A stretch of DNA of 56,012 bases from Bacteroidota bacterium (GTDB lineage: Bacteria > Bacteroidota > Bacteroidia > Chitinophagales > Chitinophagaceae), in NCBI GenBank assembly GCA_018268085.1, contig JAFDXE010000030.1:1-56012 (forward strand), in the 5' to 3' direction. The translations under genes were made by a program, and so were the position numbers. Positions 23,803 to 32,054 of the stretch are shown in pieces. The notes beneath the pieces are model-generated. The model had not been told where the DNA came from, did no database searches, and worked only from the letters and a program-made list of their open reading frames with translations. Positions within the stretch are counted from its first letter, which is position 1, and every line of letters begins with the position of its first letter.

Positions 23803-24417
23803 ATGTACAGCATCTTTATAGGAAGTCTTTTATTAAGTTTATTACATGCCGTGATCCCAAACCACTGGCTGCCAGTATTAGCCATTGGTAAAAAAGATAA
23901 CTGGAGTGTAAGCGAGGTCACCCAGGTAACATTTATTTCAGGATTGGCACATGCACTGAGCACCATTGCGATTGGTATTGTACTGGGCTTATTAGGTTTG
24001 CAACTGGCTAACACAATTCAGCATTTTACACATTTTATAGCCCCTTCTTTATTGATACTGTTAGGAATATTTTTTATTTATCAGCATCACCGGCACAAAC
24101 ACTTTCATTTGCATAACGTTCCAAAGCCTACACTTTCAAAAAAGAAAATTGTAATAGCATTGGTAATTGGAATGTTTTTATCTCCATGCATGGAAATTGA
24201 AGCATACTTTCTGTTAGCGGGCACAAAGGGGATATGGGCAGTACTAAGTATTGCAGCTCTATACCTTATTATTTCTGTTTCGGGAATGGTTTTGTTGGTA
24301 AGACTTGCCTATAGCGGCTTATTAAAGTTGAATTGGCATAGTCTTGAACATAAGTCAGGTATAATCACAGGCTGGACTTTAGTAATAACAGGTATTATAT
24401 CATTTTTTATTTCATAA
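23803..24417 (+). CDS. NicO/UreH-like metal transporter membrane protein
   Basis: A 204-residue protein with about six hydrophobic spans. LHAVIPNHWLPVL near residue 14 and GLAHALSTIAIG near 46 resemble the histidine signatures of the NiCoT/NicO and UreH families. A His-rich loop at about 91-105 (YQHHRHKHFHLHN) would bind metal on the cytoplasmic or periplasmic side, and SPCMEIEAYF follows in a later span. It starts 56 bases after the adaptor and ends 10 bases before the P-type ATPase. It is likely a nickel, cobalt or zinc exporter of the inner membrane. The exact family is moderately certain. Confidence 0.68.
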   Translation: MYSIFIGSLLLSLLHAVIPNHWLPVLAIGKKDNWSVSEVTQVTFISGLAHALSTIAIGIVLGLLGLQLANTIQHFTHFIAPSLLILLGIFFIYQHHRHKHFHLHNVPKPTLSKKKIVIALVIGMFLSPCMEIEAYFLLAGTKGIWAVLSIAALYLIISVSGMVLLVRLAYSGLLKLNWHSLEHKSGIITGWTLVITGIISFFIS

Positions 24418-24427
24418 AAAATTTTAC

Positions 24428-26446
24428 ATGGCACAGGAATGTTGTGATACAAACGAAAAAGACAAATCAAAAAAATTAGTTTTGAAAATGGATGAAAATA
24501 ATAAGCATGATCATGATGAAAAAGAGCATTATCATGAAGCTGACGAAGAACATGAGGAAGGCGATGGCCACGATCATGGCAGCGAAGATGCTGCAGGCTG
24601 GAAAACCCATTTGACATTATTGTCATCACTTGCAATGCTATTGGTAATGCTTGTATTGGAATTTGGGTTTAAACATAAACCTGTATTTCTGGTCGATCTA
24701 ATCATTTATGTGATTGCTTATTTGTTAGCAGGCTATAATGTATTGAACCTGGCATTTCGTAAAGCGCTAAGATTAGATTTTTTCAATGAGTTTTTTTTAA
24801 TGAGTATCGCAACCATTGGCGCATTTAGTATTGGTTCCTACAGCGAAGGCGTGGCAGTAATGGTTTTTTATTCTATCGGCGAATGGTTCCAGGATTCTGC
24901 AGTCAGTAAAGCCAAGCGAAGCATTAAAGCATTGTTGGATATACGGCCCGATGAAGTAACAGTTTTAAGAAATGGTACAACACAAGTCATTCATCCCAAC
25001 GAAATTCAGATTGATGAGATCATCCAGGTAAAAGCAGGCGAAAAAGTAGCACTCGATGGGGAATTAAATTCAGATGCCGGAACATTTAATACCGCAGCAC
25101 TTACAGGAGAAAGCAGGCCCGACACAAAACGGAAAGGTGAACAGGTGCTTGCCGGCATGATCAATCTTGATAAAGTATCAGAAATAAAAGTAAAATCACT
25201 CTTTAAAGATAGCAAGCTGAGTAAGATCTTAGAAATGGTGCAGGATGCAAGTTCAAGAAAATCACAAACGCAATTATTCATAAGCAGGTTTGCAAAAATA
25301 TATACGCCAATTGTTTTTGCACTTGCGGTAGCAGTATGTTTTGTTCCTTACTTTTTTGTAAACCCTTACATTTTTCATATTTGGTTTTACAGGGCATTGG
25401 TATTTTTGGTGATCAGTTGCCCATGTGCGTTAGTAGTATCGATTCCATTGGGATATTTTGGAGGTATTGGCCTGGCATCAAGAAACGGCATATTATTTAA
25501 AGGTTCTAATTTCTTAGATGTTATTACCAAAGTCAATGTAGTTGTAATGGATAAAACCGGTACACTTACAAAAGGCGTTTTTAAAGTACAGGAAGTAATA
25601 ACAAATGATATTGATAAAGATCAGTTGGTTAGATTGGCTGCAGCTATTGAAATTAATTCAACACACCCTATTGCAAAAGCTGTAGTAGACTATGCGGGGG
25701 ATAAGGCGAAAAGTTTAAAGGCAGAAAATGTGGAGGAAATTTCCGGCCACGGGCTAAAAGGAAAAGTTGAAGGTGATAATGTTTTAGCTGGCAATGTGAA
25801 ACTTTTGAAGAAATTCAATATTGCATATCCTGTAGAAACTGAACAATTAGTTGATACTATAGTGGTAATTGCTTTAAATGAAAAATATGCAGGTTATATA
25901 ACCATTGCAGACGAAATAAAAGCAGATGCAGAAGTAGCAGTAGAGGAATTAAAGAAGTTGAACATTCAAACGGTAGTGCTTTCGGGGGACAAACAATCAG
26001 TAGTAGATAAGGTTGCAAAGAAGATAGGGATTACAGACGCTTATGGCGATTTGTTGCCCGAAGGAAAAGTAGAAAAGGTCCACGCTTTAAAGAATGGTGG
26101 CTTTCATATTGCTTTTGTAGGCGATGGTGTAAATGATGCGCCTGTTGTTGCTTTGGCAGATGCAGGTATTGCCATGGGTGGTTTAGGAAGTGATGCCACA
26201 ATTGAAACCGCCGACATTGTAATACAGAACGATCAGCCTTATAAAATTTTCACAGCTATTAAAATTGGAAAAATAACCAGGCAGATTGTTTGGCAAAATA
26301 TAACAGTTGCGATGGTTATTAAAGTAATTGTATTGATATTAGGAGCTGGTGGTGTTGCAACGTTGTGGGAAGCTGTTATTGCTGATGTAGGGGTAGCGCT
26401 ATTAGCTATTTTGAATGCAGTGCGAATTCAAAGAATGAAACTATAA
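24428..26446 (+). CDS. Heavy-metal P1B-type ATPase (Zn/Cd/Pb-like)
   Basis: A 672-residue inner-membrane pump. The N-terminus has CC at residues 5-6 and a long His/Asp/Glu-rich tail (about 18-52) instead of an HMA domain. Spans follow with the translocation motif SCPCALVVSIP (about 331-334 for CPC), phosphorylation site DKTGTLTKG near 375, the SxxHP motif STHPIAKAV and GDGVNDAP. In the last spans a Lys (VIKVIVLIL) precedes WEAVIADVG. The Lys-Asp pair is typical of the zinc/cadmium ZntA branch rather than the copper branch. It ends the metal operon. The Zn-like signature contrasts with the copper-like chaperones upstream. Confidence 0.9.
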   Translation: MAQECCDTNEKDKSKKLVLKMDENNKHDHDEKEHYHEADEEHEEGDGHDHGSEDAAGWKTHLTLLSSLAMLLVMLVLEFGFKHKPVFLVDLIIYVIAYLLAGYNVLNLAFRKALRLDFFNEFFLMSIATIGAFSIGSYSEGVAVMVFYSIGEWFQDSAVSKAKRSIKALLDIRPDEVTVLRNGTTQVIHPNEIQIDEIIQVKAGEKVALDGELNSDAGTFNTAALTGESRPDTKRKGEQVLAGMINLDKVSEIKVKSLFKDSKLSKILEMVQDASSRKSQTQLFISRFAKIYTPIVFALAVAVCFVPYFFVNPYIFHIWFYRALVFLVISCPCALVVSIPLGYFGGIGLASRNGILFKGSNFLDVITKVNVVVMDKTGTLTKGVFKVQEVITNDIDKDQLVRLAAAIEINSTHPIAKAVVDYAGDKAKSLKAENVEEISGHGLKGKVEGDNVLAGNVKLLKKFNIAYPVETEQLVDTIVVIALNEKYAGYITIADEIKADAEVAVEELKKLNIQTVVLSGDKQSVVDKVAKKIGITDAYGDLLPEGKVEKVHALKNGGFHIAFVGDGVNDAPVVALADAGIAMGGLGSDATIETADIVIQNDQPYKIFTAIKIGKITRQIVWQNITVAMVIKVIVLILGAGGVATLWEAVIADVGVALLAILNAVRIQRMKL

Positions 26447-26460
26447 ATCTAACTTGCGTA

Positions 26461-26483
26461 TTTTAATAGCTTAGCTATTAAAA
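26461..26483. terminator. AT-rich perfect hairpin between the ATPase and the integrase
   Basis: TTTTAATAGC at 26461-26470 pairs perfectly with GCTATTAAAA at 26474-26483. It lies between two convergent genes and could act as a bidirectional terminator. It is weak in G and C and may instead be a protein site. Confidence 0.45.
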
Positions 26484-26580
26484 TCTATAAAAGGATCAAC
26501 TACCTATTTGCAACTGATTTCAATGTTCAAAATAGCCACTCTTATAAAGATGATATTTCTCCAAGTAATCCTTAAAAAAC

Positions 26581-27906
26581 TTAATTACTGCTAATTATAT
26601 TCATTTGCGTCATATAAAGTTTAGCTGCATCAACCCCATCAATTTTAATATATCTCAAAAATGATTTTTCAGTTTTGTGTCCGGTAATTGGCATAATTGC
26701 CTGATAAGAAATTCCTTTTAATGCGGCATTAGTAGCAAATGAACGCCTACCGGTATGATTACTAATCAACTCATATTTTGGAATGCTGTTTGAAACACGT
26801 TTGCCCTCAAGGGTTGAATTAATTATTACTTCAGTTTTAAAAGCATCAATTTTAGCTGCGACTTCTTTGATATATTCATTAGTTTTTTGTGGTGAAATTC
26901 CTCTTGGCATGTATTTACCGGTAGTAGTCTTATATTTTTGAAGAATTATTTTTAATCGTTCACTTACAGGTATAGTAACTTTTTTTCCGGTTTTCTGCAT
27001 TTCAATTTCTATAAACCAGCCGTCGTTATTAATTATTATATGCTGGTCAGTAACTCTTTTCAAATCTGATATTCTTAAAGCTGTATAACAACCGATGACA
27101 AACATATCTCTTGCGCATTCTAATCTTTTATTGTTACTTAAATCGTAGTCTTCTAACATTTTTATTTCATCGTCTGACAAAGAAATTTTATCTACATCTT
27201 CCCTCAATACTTTAAAGCGTTTAAAATCTTCGTTAACAGTTAGTTTCCTTTCCGCCGCCACATTCATAAATGTTTTAAGATTAGTAATGTGTTTCCCCGC
27301 CGTGTTTATTTTTAGATGCTCCTCTGTATCTGTGCTGAGAAATTCCTTTAACATAAAATGAACAAACTGTTTGTAGAACATTATGTCAATCGTTTCAAAT
27401 GACATCTTAATGTGCTTACTTTTCGCAAATTCTTTTAATAGATTGAAAGTTTGTTCATAGGTGTTAATTGTTGTCTTAGCGACTGGTTTTGCCGTAGCCA
27501 GGTTTAAATGCTTTCCCTCCTTTGCCTCATTAATAAACGTATCAATGAATTCAATAAACTCCAATTGTTTATTTATGGTTGCTTTACCATTTCTTCGTTC
27601 TTTTACCATTTCCCGCAGCTGTTCAACTGATGGTTCGGTATTGTTTTCATTCTTAAATCTTCTGTAACAATCTAATATTGCAGATTCAATATGATCTAAG
27701 GTTGAATTCAATTCTGCATAATCCGGGAAGGCTTTTGTCTCCTTTGCTCTACGAGCCACCTTATTCCAAAATTTGGAAGGTATTGACAGCTTTCTTTCAT
27801 AGTAATACATTTGGGTTTTGGCATAGCAGAAAATTGCTTTAATGGGGCTTATATTTGCTTTCGGATTCTTAAGAGTGAAGTATACTCCTTTTGAGGTTCT
27901 GGCCAT
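26581..27906 (-). CDS. Tyrosine recombinase (integrase) of the element
   Basis: A 441-residue integrase starting at ATG 27906 (MARTSKGVYFTLKN); an upstream Met at 27924 is possible. The arm-type N-terminal domain is followed by a SAM-like core-binding domain (about 105-215, INTYEQTFNLLKEFAKS) and the catalytic domain. In the latter the first Arg is in TALRISDLK, then a Lys in the beta-hairpin (EMQKTGKKV), HTGRRSFATN with the second Arg, ITGHKTEKSF and the nucleophile in RYIKID. This is the Bacteroidota integrase type of mobile elements. It reads inward, 178 bases from attR, and should catalyse exchange at the tRNA-Phe core. Confidence 0.93.
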   Translation of the reverse strand: MARTSKGVYFTLKNPKANISPIKAIFCYAKTQMYYYERKLSIPSKFWNKVARRAKETKAFPDYAELNSTLDHIESAILDCYRRFKNENNTEPSVEQLREMVKERRNGKATINKQLEFIEFIDTFINEAKEGKHLNLATAKPVAKTTINTYEQTFNLLKEFAKSKHIKMSFETIDIMFYKQFVHFMLKEFLSTDTEEHLKINTAGKHITNLKTFMNVAAERKLTVNEDFKRFKVLREDVDKISLSDDEIKMLEDYDLSNNKRLECARDMFVIGCYTALRISDLKRVTDQHIIINNDGWFIEIEMQKTGKKVTIPVSERLKIILQKYKTTTGKYMPRGISPQKTNEYIKEVAAKIDAFKTEVIINSTLEGKRVSNSIPKYELISNHTGRRSFATNAALKGISYQAIMPITGHKTEKSFLRYIKIDGVDAAKLYMTQMNIISSN

Positions 27907-27946
27907 AAATGATCTTTGATACAAGATAGTAAGTTTTTCATAAAAA

Positions 27947-27969
27947 GGGCAATATTAGGGGCAAGTTAT
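27947..27969 (+). repeat. Right subterminal direct repeat (candidate integrase arm site)
   Basis: GGGCAAT, four bases, then GGGGCAAGTTAT. It matches 1729-1751 at 21 of 23 positions in direct orientation. It lies between the integrase start and attR, where arm sites or the integrase operator would be expected. Confidence 0.7.
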
Positions 27970-28083
27970 TTTTTAATCTCATTTAATTTCATTTTATTTT
28001 TAGGAAATGAAATGCTTGTTACCATTGTGTTGTACCGGGAGGAGAAAGAAATTAGAATAAAATCGAATTAAAAAGTTCGGGTG

Positions 28084-28096
28084 CGCCCCACACCAC
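28084..28096 (+). other. attR core of the integrated element
   Basis: CGCCCCACACCAC is identical to the tRNA-Phe 3' end at 1660-1672. It is followed directly by GAAGG and a strong terminator, the sequence expected behind the original tRNA gene. Confidence 0.88.
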
Positions 28097-28101
28097 GAAG
28101 G

Positions 28102-28133
28102 CCTCAACAGTGATGTTGGGGTTTTTTGTTTTT
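28102..28133 (+). terminator. Displaced tRNA-Phe terminator
   Basis: CCTCAACA at 28102-28109 pairs with TGTTGGGG at 28114-28121, with one G-U pair, and is followed by TTTTTT. It lies five bases behind the attR core, where the terminator of the uninterrupted tRNA gene would be. A nearly identical copy is at 28252. Confidence 0.8.
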
Positions 28134-28482
28134 TTGCCGCCGTTTGGTCTCCTGACCAAGGGCGGTTAGTATTTATTTTATCTACTTATGTCATCGGTTC
28201 CCCGCCTGAATGACGCAGTCGGGCAGGGATCCCGCCCTCACAGCACTAAGACCTCAACAGTGATGTTGGGGTTTTTTGTTTTTCAGCCGCCGTTTGGTCT
28301 CCTGGCCAACGGCGGTTATCATTTATTTTATCAACTTATATCGTTGTTTCCCCGCCTGAATGAAGCAGTCGGGCAGGGATCCCGCCCTCACAGCACGAAG
28401 GCTTCTACAGTGATGTTGGGGATTGGGGTGGTGATGTTGGAGTTTCTCTCTAACCTTGACTGAGAAATCGATACCTAATGAG

Positions 28483-29769
28483 CTAATCTTTACTGAACAG
28501 AACGTGTTCAATAAATTCTTTCCCTAAAGATTTATTGATTGATAGAGATTTATCCGAAAACAAATAGCTGAAAAACATTTCGCATCCGTGAAGGTGAGCA
28601 GGAGCTGCTTTACTTTCTGTATAATACTGTATTGAGGAAGCCGATTGGTTAACATGAGGATATAGTAACACTGACCGACTTGAACCAAATTGAAAATTAT
28701 AGGCAAACATTTGTTTCAGATCATCATCAGATGGACTATCTGCCGCTACAATTTTCCATTTTGTATCAACAATTGTTGTGTATTCTTTAATATTAGCAGC
28801 ACCCATTTGCTTTCTAAAGGAAATAACCATGTCTGGTCTAATGGTTTTATTTTTCCAGAATCGCTTTTTGTTTTGTGGTTGGATATGCAAACAATAATCC
28901 GAGAAGTTTTTCTCCTCTCTTTTCAGTTCCCGGTAAATAAACCGCTCAAAAAGAGTATTCATGTCAAATAGGATGGCCAGCACTGAATTGTTTCCCGCTG
29001 CCATATCCGGACAGTAGTTCAGGATGATCATTCTGGCAAGCTCAATAGCATATTGATAACTGCTTGTTTTCCGGTCGAATTTTATTTTTTCAAAATTGGT
29101 AGCTTCGCCACTCCATTTATTTATCCCTTCAAAACTTAGGAGTTGTTTAGCCGCCAACTGTTTAATACCGTAATTGACCGTTCTTTTTTGTATAATTTCT
29201 AATGCAGCCTTAAGAATAGCATTAAAAATATTGTTACGATCGTAAATAGTATGCTCCGTAAAAAACCTTTCTTTATGGATAGTGTTGTGCTGTATTTGCC
29301 GTTCAATTAATAACCGGCCTTTCATTACAACTCCATTCGTTTTAACCTTGTGATATTTCTTTACCAACCCTGCATGAATAAGACCTTCTACTTCTTTTAA
29401 AAATGTGTACAGGTAGATATCTAACAAGGTATTTGACTGAGATTGTTGTTGCGCTTTTTCGGTGTTATTCAACTTAATGTACCCAGCCCGTTTGAGCATA
29501 TATAAAAGCGCAGATTGCCATTTGGCTTTTGTTCTTTGTTCGTTTACAGGAAGATTATCTGCCTTAGGAAGAATTTCGATGACTTTATCTCCCGCCTGTA
29601 TCACTCCTACATAAGAATTAAAAATAATCTTACGGTATCCGGGAGTAAAATATTTATTGCCATGCAACTCATTGAACTTTACAAGGGCATTGAAATGATG
29701 TTCTCTGAAGCCCTGTTCGTCAATTCGTAATTTAGAGTGCTCAAAAACTGTAATGGTGTTATTCACCAT
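28483..29769 (-). CDS. McrC-like nuclease subunit
   Basis: A 428-residue protein. The N-terminal part has the McrC layout (ITVFEHSKL, then FTPGYRKIIFNSYVGVIQAG and IEILPKA). A helical middle follows, and then a PD-(D/E)xK nuclease core: RPDMVI near residue 311 and IVDTKWK near 334. McrC supplies DNA cleavage for the McrB GTPase ring in modification-dependent or LlaJI-type restriction. Its start overlaps the McrB stop by 11 bases, so the two are translationally coupled. It is the last gene of the minus-strand defence operon and lies just outside attR. Confidence 0.88.
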   Translation of the reverse strand: MVNNTITVFEHSKLRIDEQGFREHHFNALVKFNELHGNKYFTPGYRKIIFNSYVGVIQAGDKVIEILPKADNLPVNEQRTKAKWQSALLYMLKRAGYIKLNNTEKAQQQSQSNTLLDIYLYTFLKEVEGLIHAGLVKKYHKVKTNGVVMKGRLLIERQIQHNTIHKERFFTEHTIYDRNNIFNAILKAALEIIQKRTVNYGIKQLAAKQLLSFEGINKWSGEATNFEKIKFDRKTSSYQYAIELARMIILNYCPDMAAGNNSVLAILFDMNTLFERFIYRELKREEKNFSDYCLHIQPQNKKRFWKNKTIRPDMVISFRKQMGAANIKEYTTIVDTKWKIVAADSPSDDDLKQMFAYNFQFGSSRSVLLYPHVNQSASSIQYYTESKAAPAHLHGCEMFFSYLFSDKSLSINKSLGKEFIEHVLFSKD

Positions 29770-32023
29770 AAATGGCTTTTATTGAATTTGTAAATACATC
29801 GTCGGTCATTTCATCAATATTCTTTAGTGAATAAACCGTTCGCTCGTCAAGATCACCGGCTTCATAATTATCAACTTTCATAAATGCAGTCTCTTGTTTT
29901 TTTATAACCAAAAAAGCCTCTCCAATTACTAAACCAATCCTACCATAATCACCATAAAAATACTCCTGGAGCAAGGGTAATATTTTGTTAGCAAATACCT
30001 TTTTCAAATCCTCAATTGTGTCTACATTTATTAAAAAAGCATGACCTATTGTATGGTCCTTGTCAATTAACTTCTCAATTCGATTATTTATCGTAACCAA
30101 TAGTTTTCTAAGGTTTATAGGAAAGTCCTCAGCGCTCTCGGGAAGTAATGTGGGTTCAGGGATAATTTCTTCAAAAGAGAATCTTCGTCTTAATGCAGTA
30201 TCTAGCGCCTCAACACTTCTATCAGCTGTATTCATTGTCCCTATGATTCGAAGATTAAGAGGAACGCCAAATGAAGATTTAGAGTAAGGGAGATTAAGAA
30301 TAATCTCACTTTCTCCACCTAAACGTTTATCGTCTTCAATTAATGTTATTAACTCACCAAAAATAGACGCAACATTTCCTCTATTAAGCTCATCAATAAT
30401 AAGATAATATTCTAAAACAGATTCGCTCTTAAAACGACGCTGTCTGTTCTTTTTGCTATCTGTAATGCAGTCCTGCAAATCTTTATAGCCAGCTAATTGT
30501 GCTGCTTTATCACATGCCTGGTAAAAAACACCGGGAACAATTTCATAGAGAAGATTGTTGCTGTCTTGAATTTCTTCCGCATCTGGTAGCACTGGCTTTA
30601 TTCCCTCAATAAAGTCTTCATATGAAAATGACTGATGAAAAGAAACAAACATAAAATTCTTGGGTTTTGGCATTTTGTTTTCTGCCACTTCTTCCTCATT
30701 AAAATAAAAGCCATTTTCTCTGAGAACCGATACTAGACTACTCCATCTTCTACCATCGTTTAGTTTAACAAAAGTCTTAGTCTGATAACTGTTTAAATAA
30801 AGCGGTGGGTCAAACTGCTTTAACCACTTAATGGGAACCGTTTGAAAATTAAATGGGTTGTTCTTAGCCTCTTCAAAATTGTAACCAGCTGTTACCTCAG
30901 CAATACCTAGAAGTTTTTTTCCTGAAATAACGCAGATATAATCACCTGCTTCAACTTCTCTTAAATATGTTATTAACTGAAAACTACCCGAACCTTCTTC
31001 TTCTATTTGCTTTGGTGTAACTTTCTTTAAATCGCCCCATTCTTTATCTGCCCATTCATAACCTAACGTATCGCCTTTTTTAAGCTGTTCCCACAAATAA
31101 GCATTACGTCCAGGTGCAAGGTGCCAGAAAAAAGCATTGTGATCAAGCTTTATCAGCTGTTCCTTTTTGGGTAACGCTGTCTCTTCTTCTAAACAGAAAC
31201 TTTTTAAAACCCTGTAAGTTTTCCCTGTTCCAGGAGGACCATAATAAATCTGATTATAAGATTTAAGCTCCAAAGCTTCTGAAATTTCATTCACCACATC
31301 TTCTGCATCTCCTTCCGATTCGGCAACTTTAATGATAGAATCTTTGCGCTCATATGGATTAAAAAGCGCATCATACATTCTTAATAAAGGCAGTTCATTA
31401 TAATTATATACAACTTTTTTTCGTCTGCCCTCGGATATTTTAGAAAGAGCTTTATCCTTTTCTCTTCTCCCTTTTCCGAGCTTGTCAAGATTATTTATGA
31501 AATTTTCAAAAAGATCTTTATCAAAAAAAGCAGATCGCTCTATCTGTAAATCGTTCCCGTCAAAGTATAATTGTACATCAATGCTATTCTTTTGTACTTG
31601 ATCAGCCGAAGGCAAGACTATTATTTTTCTGAAATTATCTTCATCTTGATAGGTAGTCCTTTTTGTTAAAATATCCTCGGTCAAAGATGAATCTGCCAAC
31701 TCAATAGGATAAAAAGCTTTAGGCGACTGACGCACTGTTAATACCATCAGACTGCTGTCTAATTTAAAGTATCTGAATGCAATAAGTTTCTGTGTAGATA
31801 GTGGAAGTGAATTCTGAATTACATCAAATTCCATTTTTGGATGCCCATCAATATCAATTCTTCCTTTTGCTTTCCAAAGATGAACATCCTTTCCAGATAT
31901 AATAAAGGAATAATCTCCAGGTTGAATTTCCCCCAATTTAGCGGGGCTTAATGTTTCGTAATAAGCATCCCGTATTTGCTTGTTGTCTGCTGTAGGTTTT
32001 ATTTTACCAAAGAAAATTTTCAT
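29759..32023 (-). CDS. McrB-like AAA+ GTPase with PUA/EVE-like domains
   Basis: A 754-residue protein. The N-terminus (about 1-120) contains DYSFIISGKDVHLWKAKGRI, and a similar segment, GDYICVISGKKLLGIAEVT, recurs at about 370-390; both resemble PUA/EVE-fold readers of modified bases. The AAA+ motor has Walker A GPPGTGKT near 262-269, Walker B LIIDELNRGN near 540 and NTADRS with LRRRF near 600. The gap of about 275 residues between Walker A and B is far longer than in E. coli McrB, so the second EVE-like segment is inserted in the motor. It should form the GTP-driven ring with McrC. Confidence 0.87.
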   Translation of the reverse strand: MKIFFGKIKPTADNKQIRDAYYETLSPAKLGEIQPGDYSFIISGKDVHLWKAKGRIDIDGHPKMEFDVIQNSLPLSTQKLIAFRYFKLDSSLMVLTVRQSPKAFYPIELADSSLTEDILTKRTTYQDEDNFRKIIVLPSADQVQKNSIDVQLYFDGNDLQIERSAFFDKDLFENFINNLDKLGKGRREKDKALSKISEGRRKKVVYNYNELPLLRMYDALFNPYERKDSIIKVAESEGDAEDVVNEISEALELKSYNQIYYGPPGTGKTYRVLKSFCLEEETALPKKEQLIKLDHNAFFWHLAPGRNAYLWEQLKKGDTLGYEWADKEWGDLKKVTPKQIEEEGSGSFQLITYLREVEAGDYICVISGKKLLGIAEVTAGYNFEEAKNNPFNFQTVPIKWLKQFDPPLYLNSYQTKTFVKLNDGRRWSSLVSVLRENGFYFNEEEVAENKMPKPKNFMFVSFHQSFSYEDFIEGIKPVLPDAEEIQDSNNLLYEIVPGVFYQACDKAAQLAGYKDLQDCITDSKKNRQRRFKSESVLEYYLIIDELNRGNVASIFGELITLIEDDKRLGGESEIILNLPYSKSSFGVPLNLRIIGTMNTADRSVEALDTALRRRFSFEEIIPEPTLLPESAEDFPINLRKLLVTINNRIEKLIDKDHTIGHAFLINVDTIEDLKKVFANKILPLLQEYFYGDYGRIGLVIGEAFLVIKKQETAFMKVDNYEAGDLDERTVYSLKNIDEMTDDVFTNSIKAIYGE

Positions 32024-32054
32024 GTTTGCTGACTTCTAAAAATTTGATTAAATA

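Larger units (their letters stand above)
1673..28096. mobile_element. Integrative genomic element in tRNA-Phe carrying defence and metal-efflux cargo
   Basis: The element spans from the tRNA-Phe 3' end to the second att core. It has a tyrosine integrase at the right end (26581-27906, reading inward), an excisionase-like HTH gene at the left end (2247), a probable replication initiator (2543), and subterminal direct repeats at 1729 and 27947. Cargo is the TerB/BrxD/BrxHI operon, uncharacterised small genes and a heavy-metal operon. I see no relaxase, coupling protein or type IV secretion genes, so it is not a self-transmissible ICE as read. It may be mobilisable, a satellite, or a decayed ICE. 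Boundaries rest on the att repeats, which are exact. Confidence 0.88.
28084..28425 (+). repeat. 150-bp tandem repeat with tRNA 3'-end-like starts
   Basis: Three units with exact 150-base spacing (equivalent AAG at 28098, 28248 and 28398). Unit 1 starts at attR. Units 2 and 3 start with GATCCCGCCCTCACAGCAC, a degraded form of the tRNA end GATCCCGCCCCACACCAC. Each continues with a CTCAACAGTGATGTTGGGG-type hairpin (copy 3 altered and partial), and units 1 and 2 also carry a second hairpin built on CCGCC..GGTC/GACC..GGCGG. They look like successive duplications of the tRNA 3' end and terminator. Frames open across them are repeat artefacts. Confidence 0.85.

Noticed and set aside
28188..28463. 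91-residue plus-strand frame
   Set aside because: It runs through the 150-bp repeat units and translates each as the same phrase; its coding look comes from the repeat.
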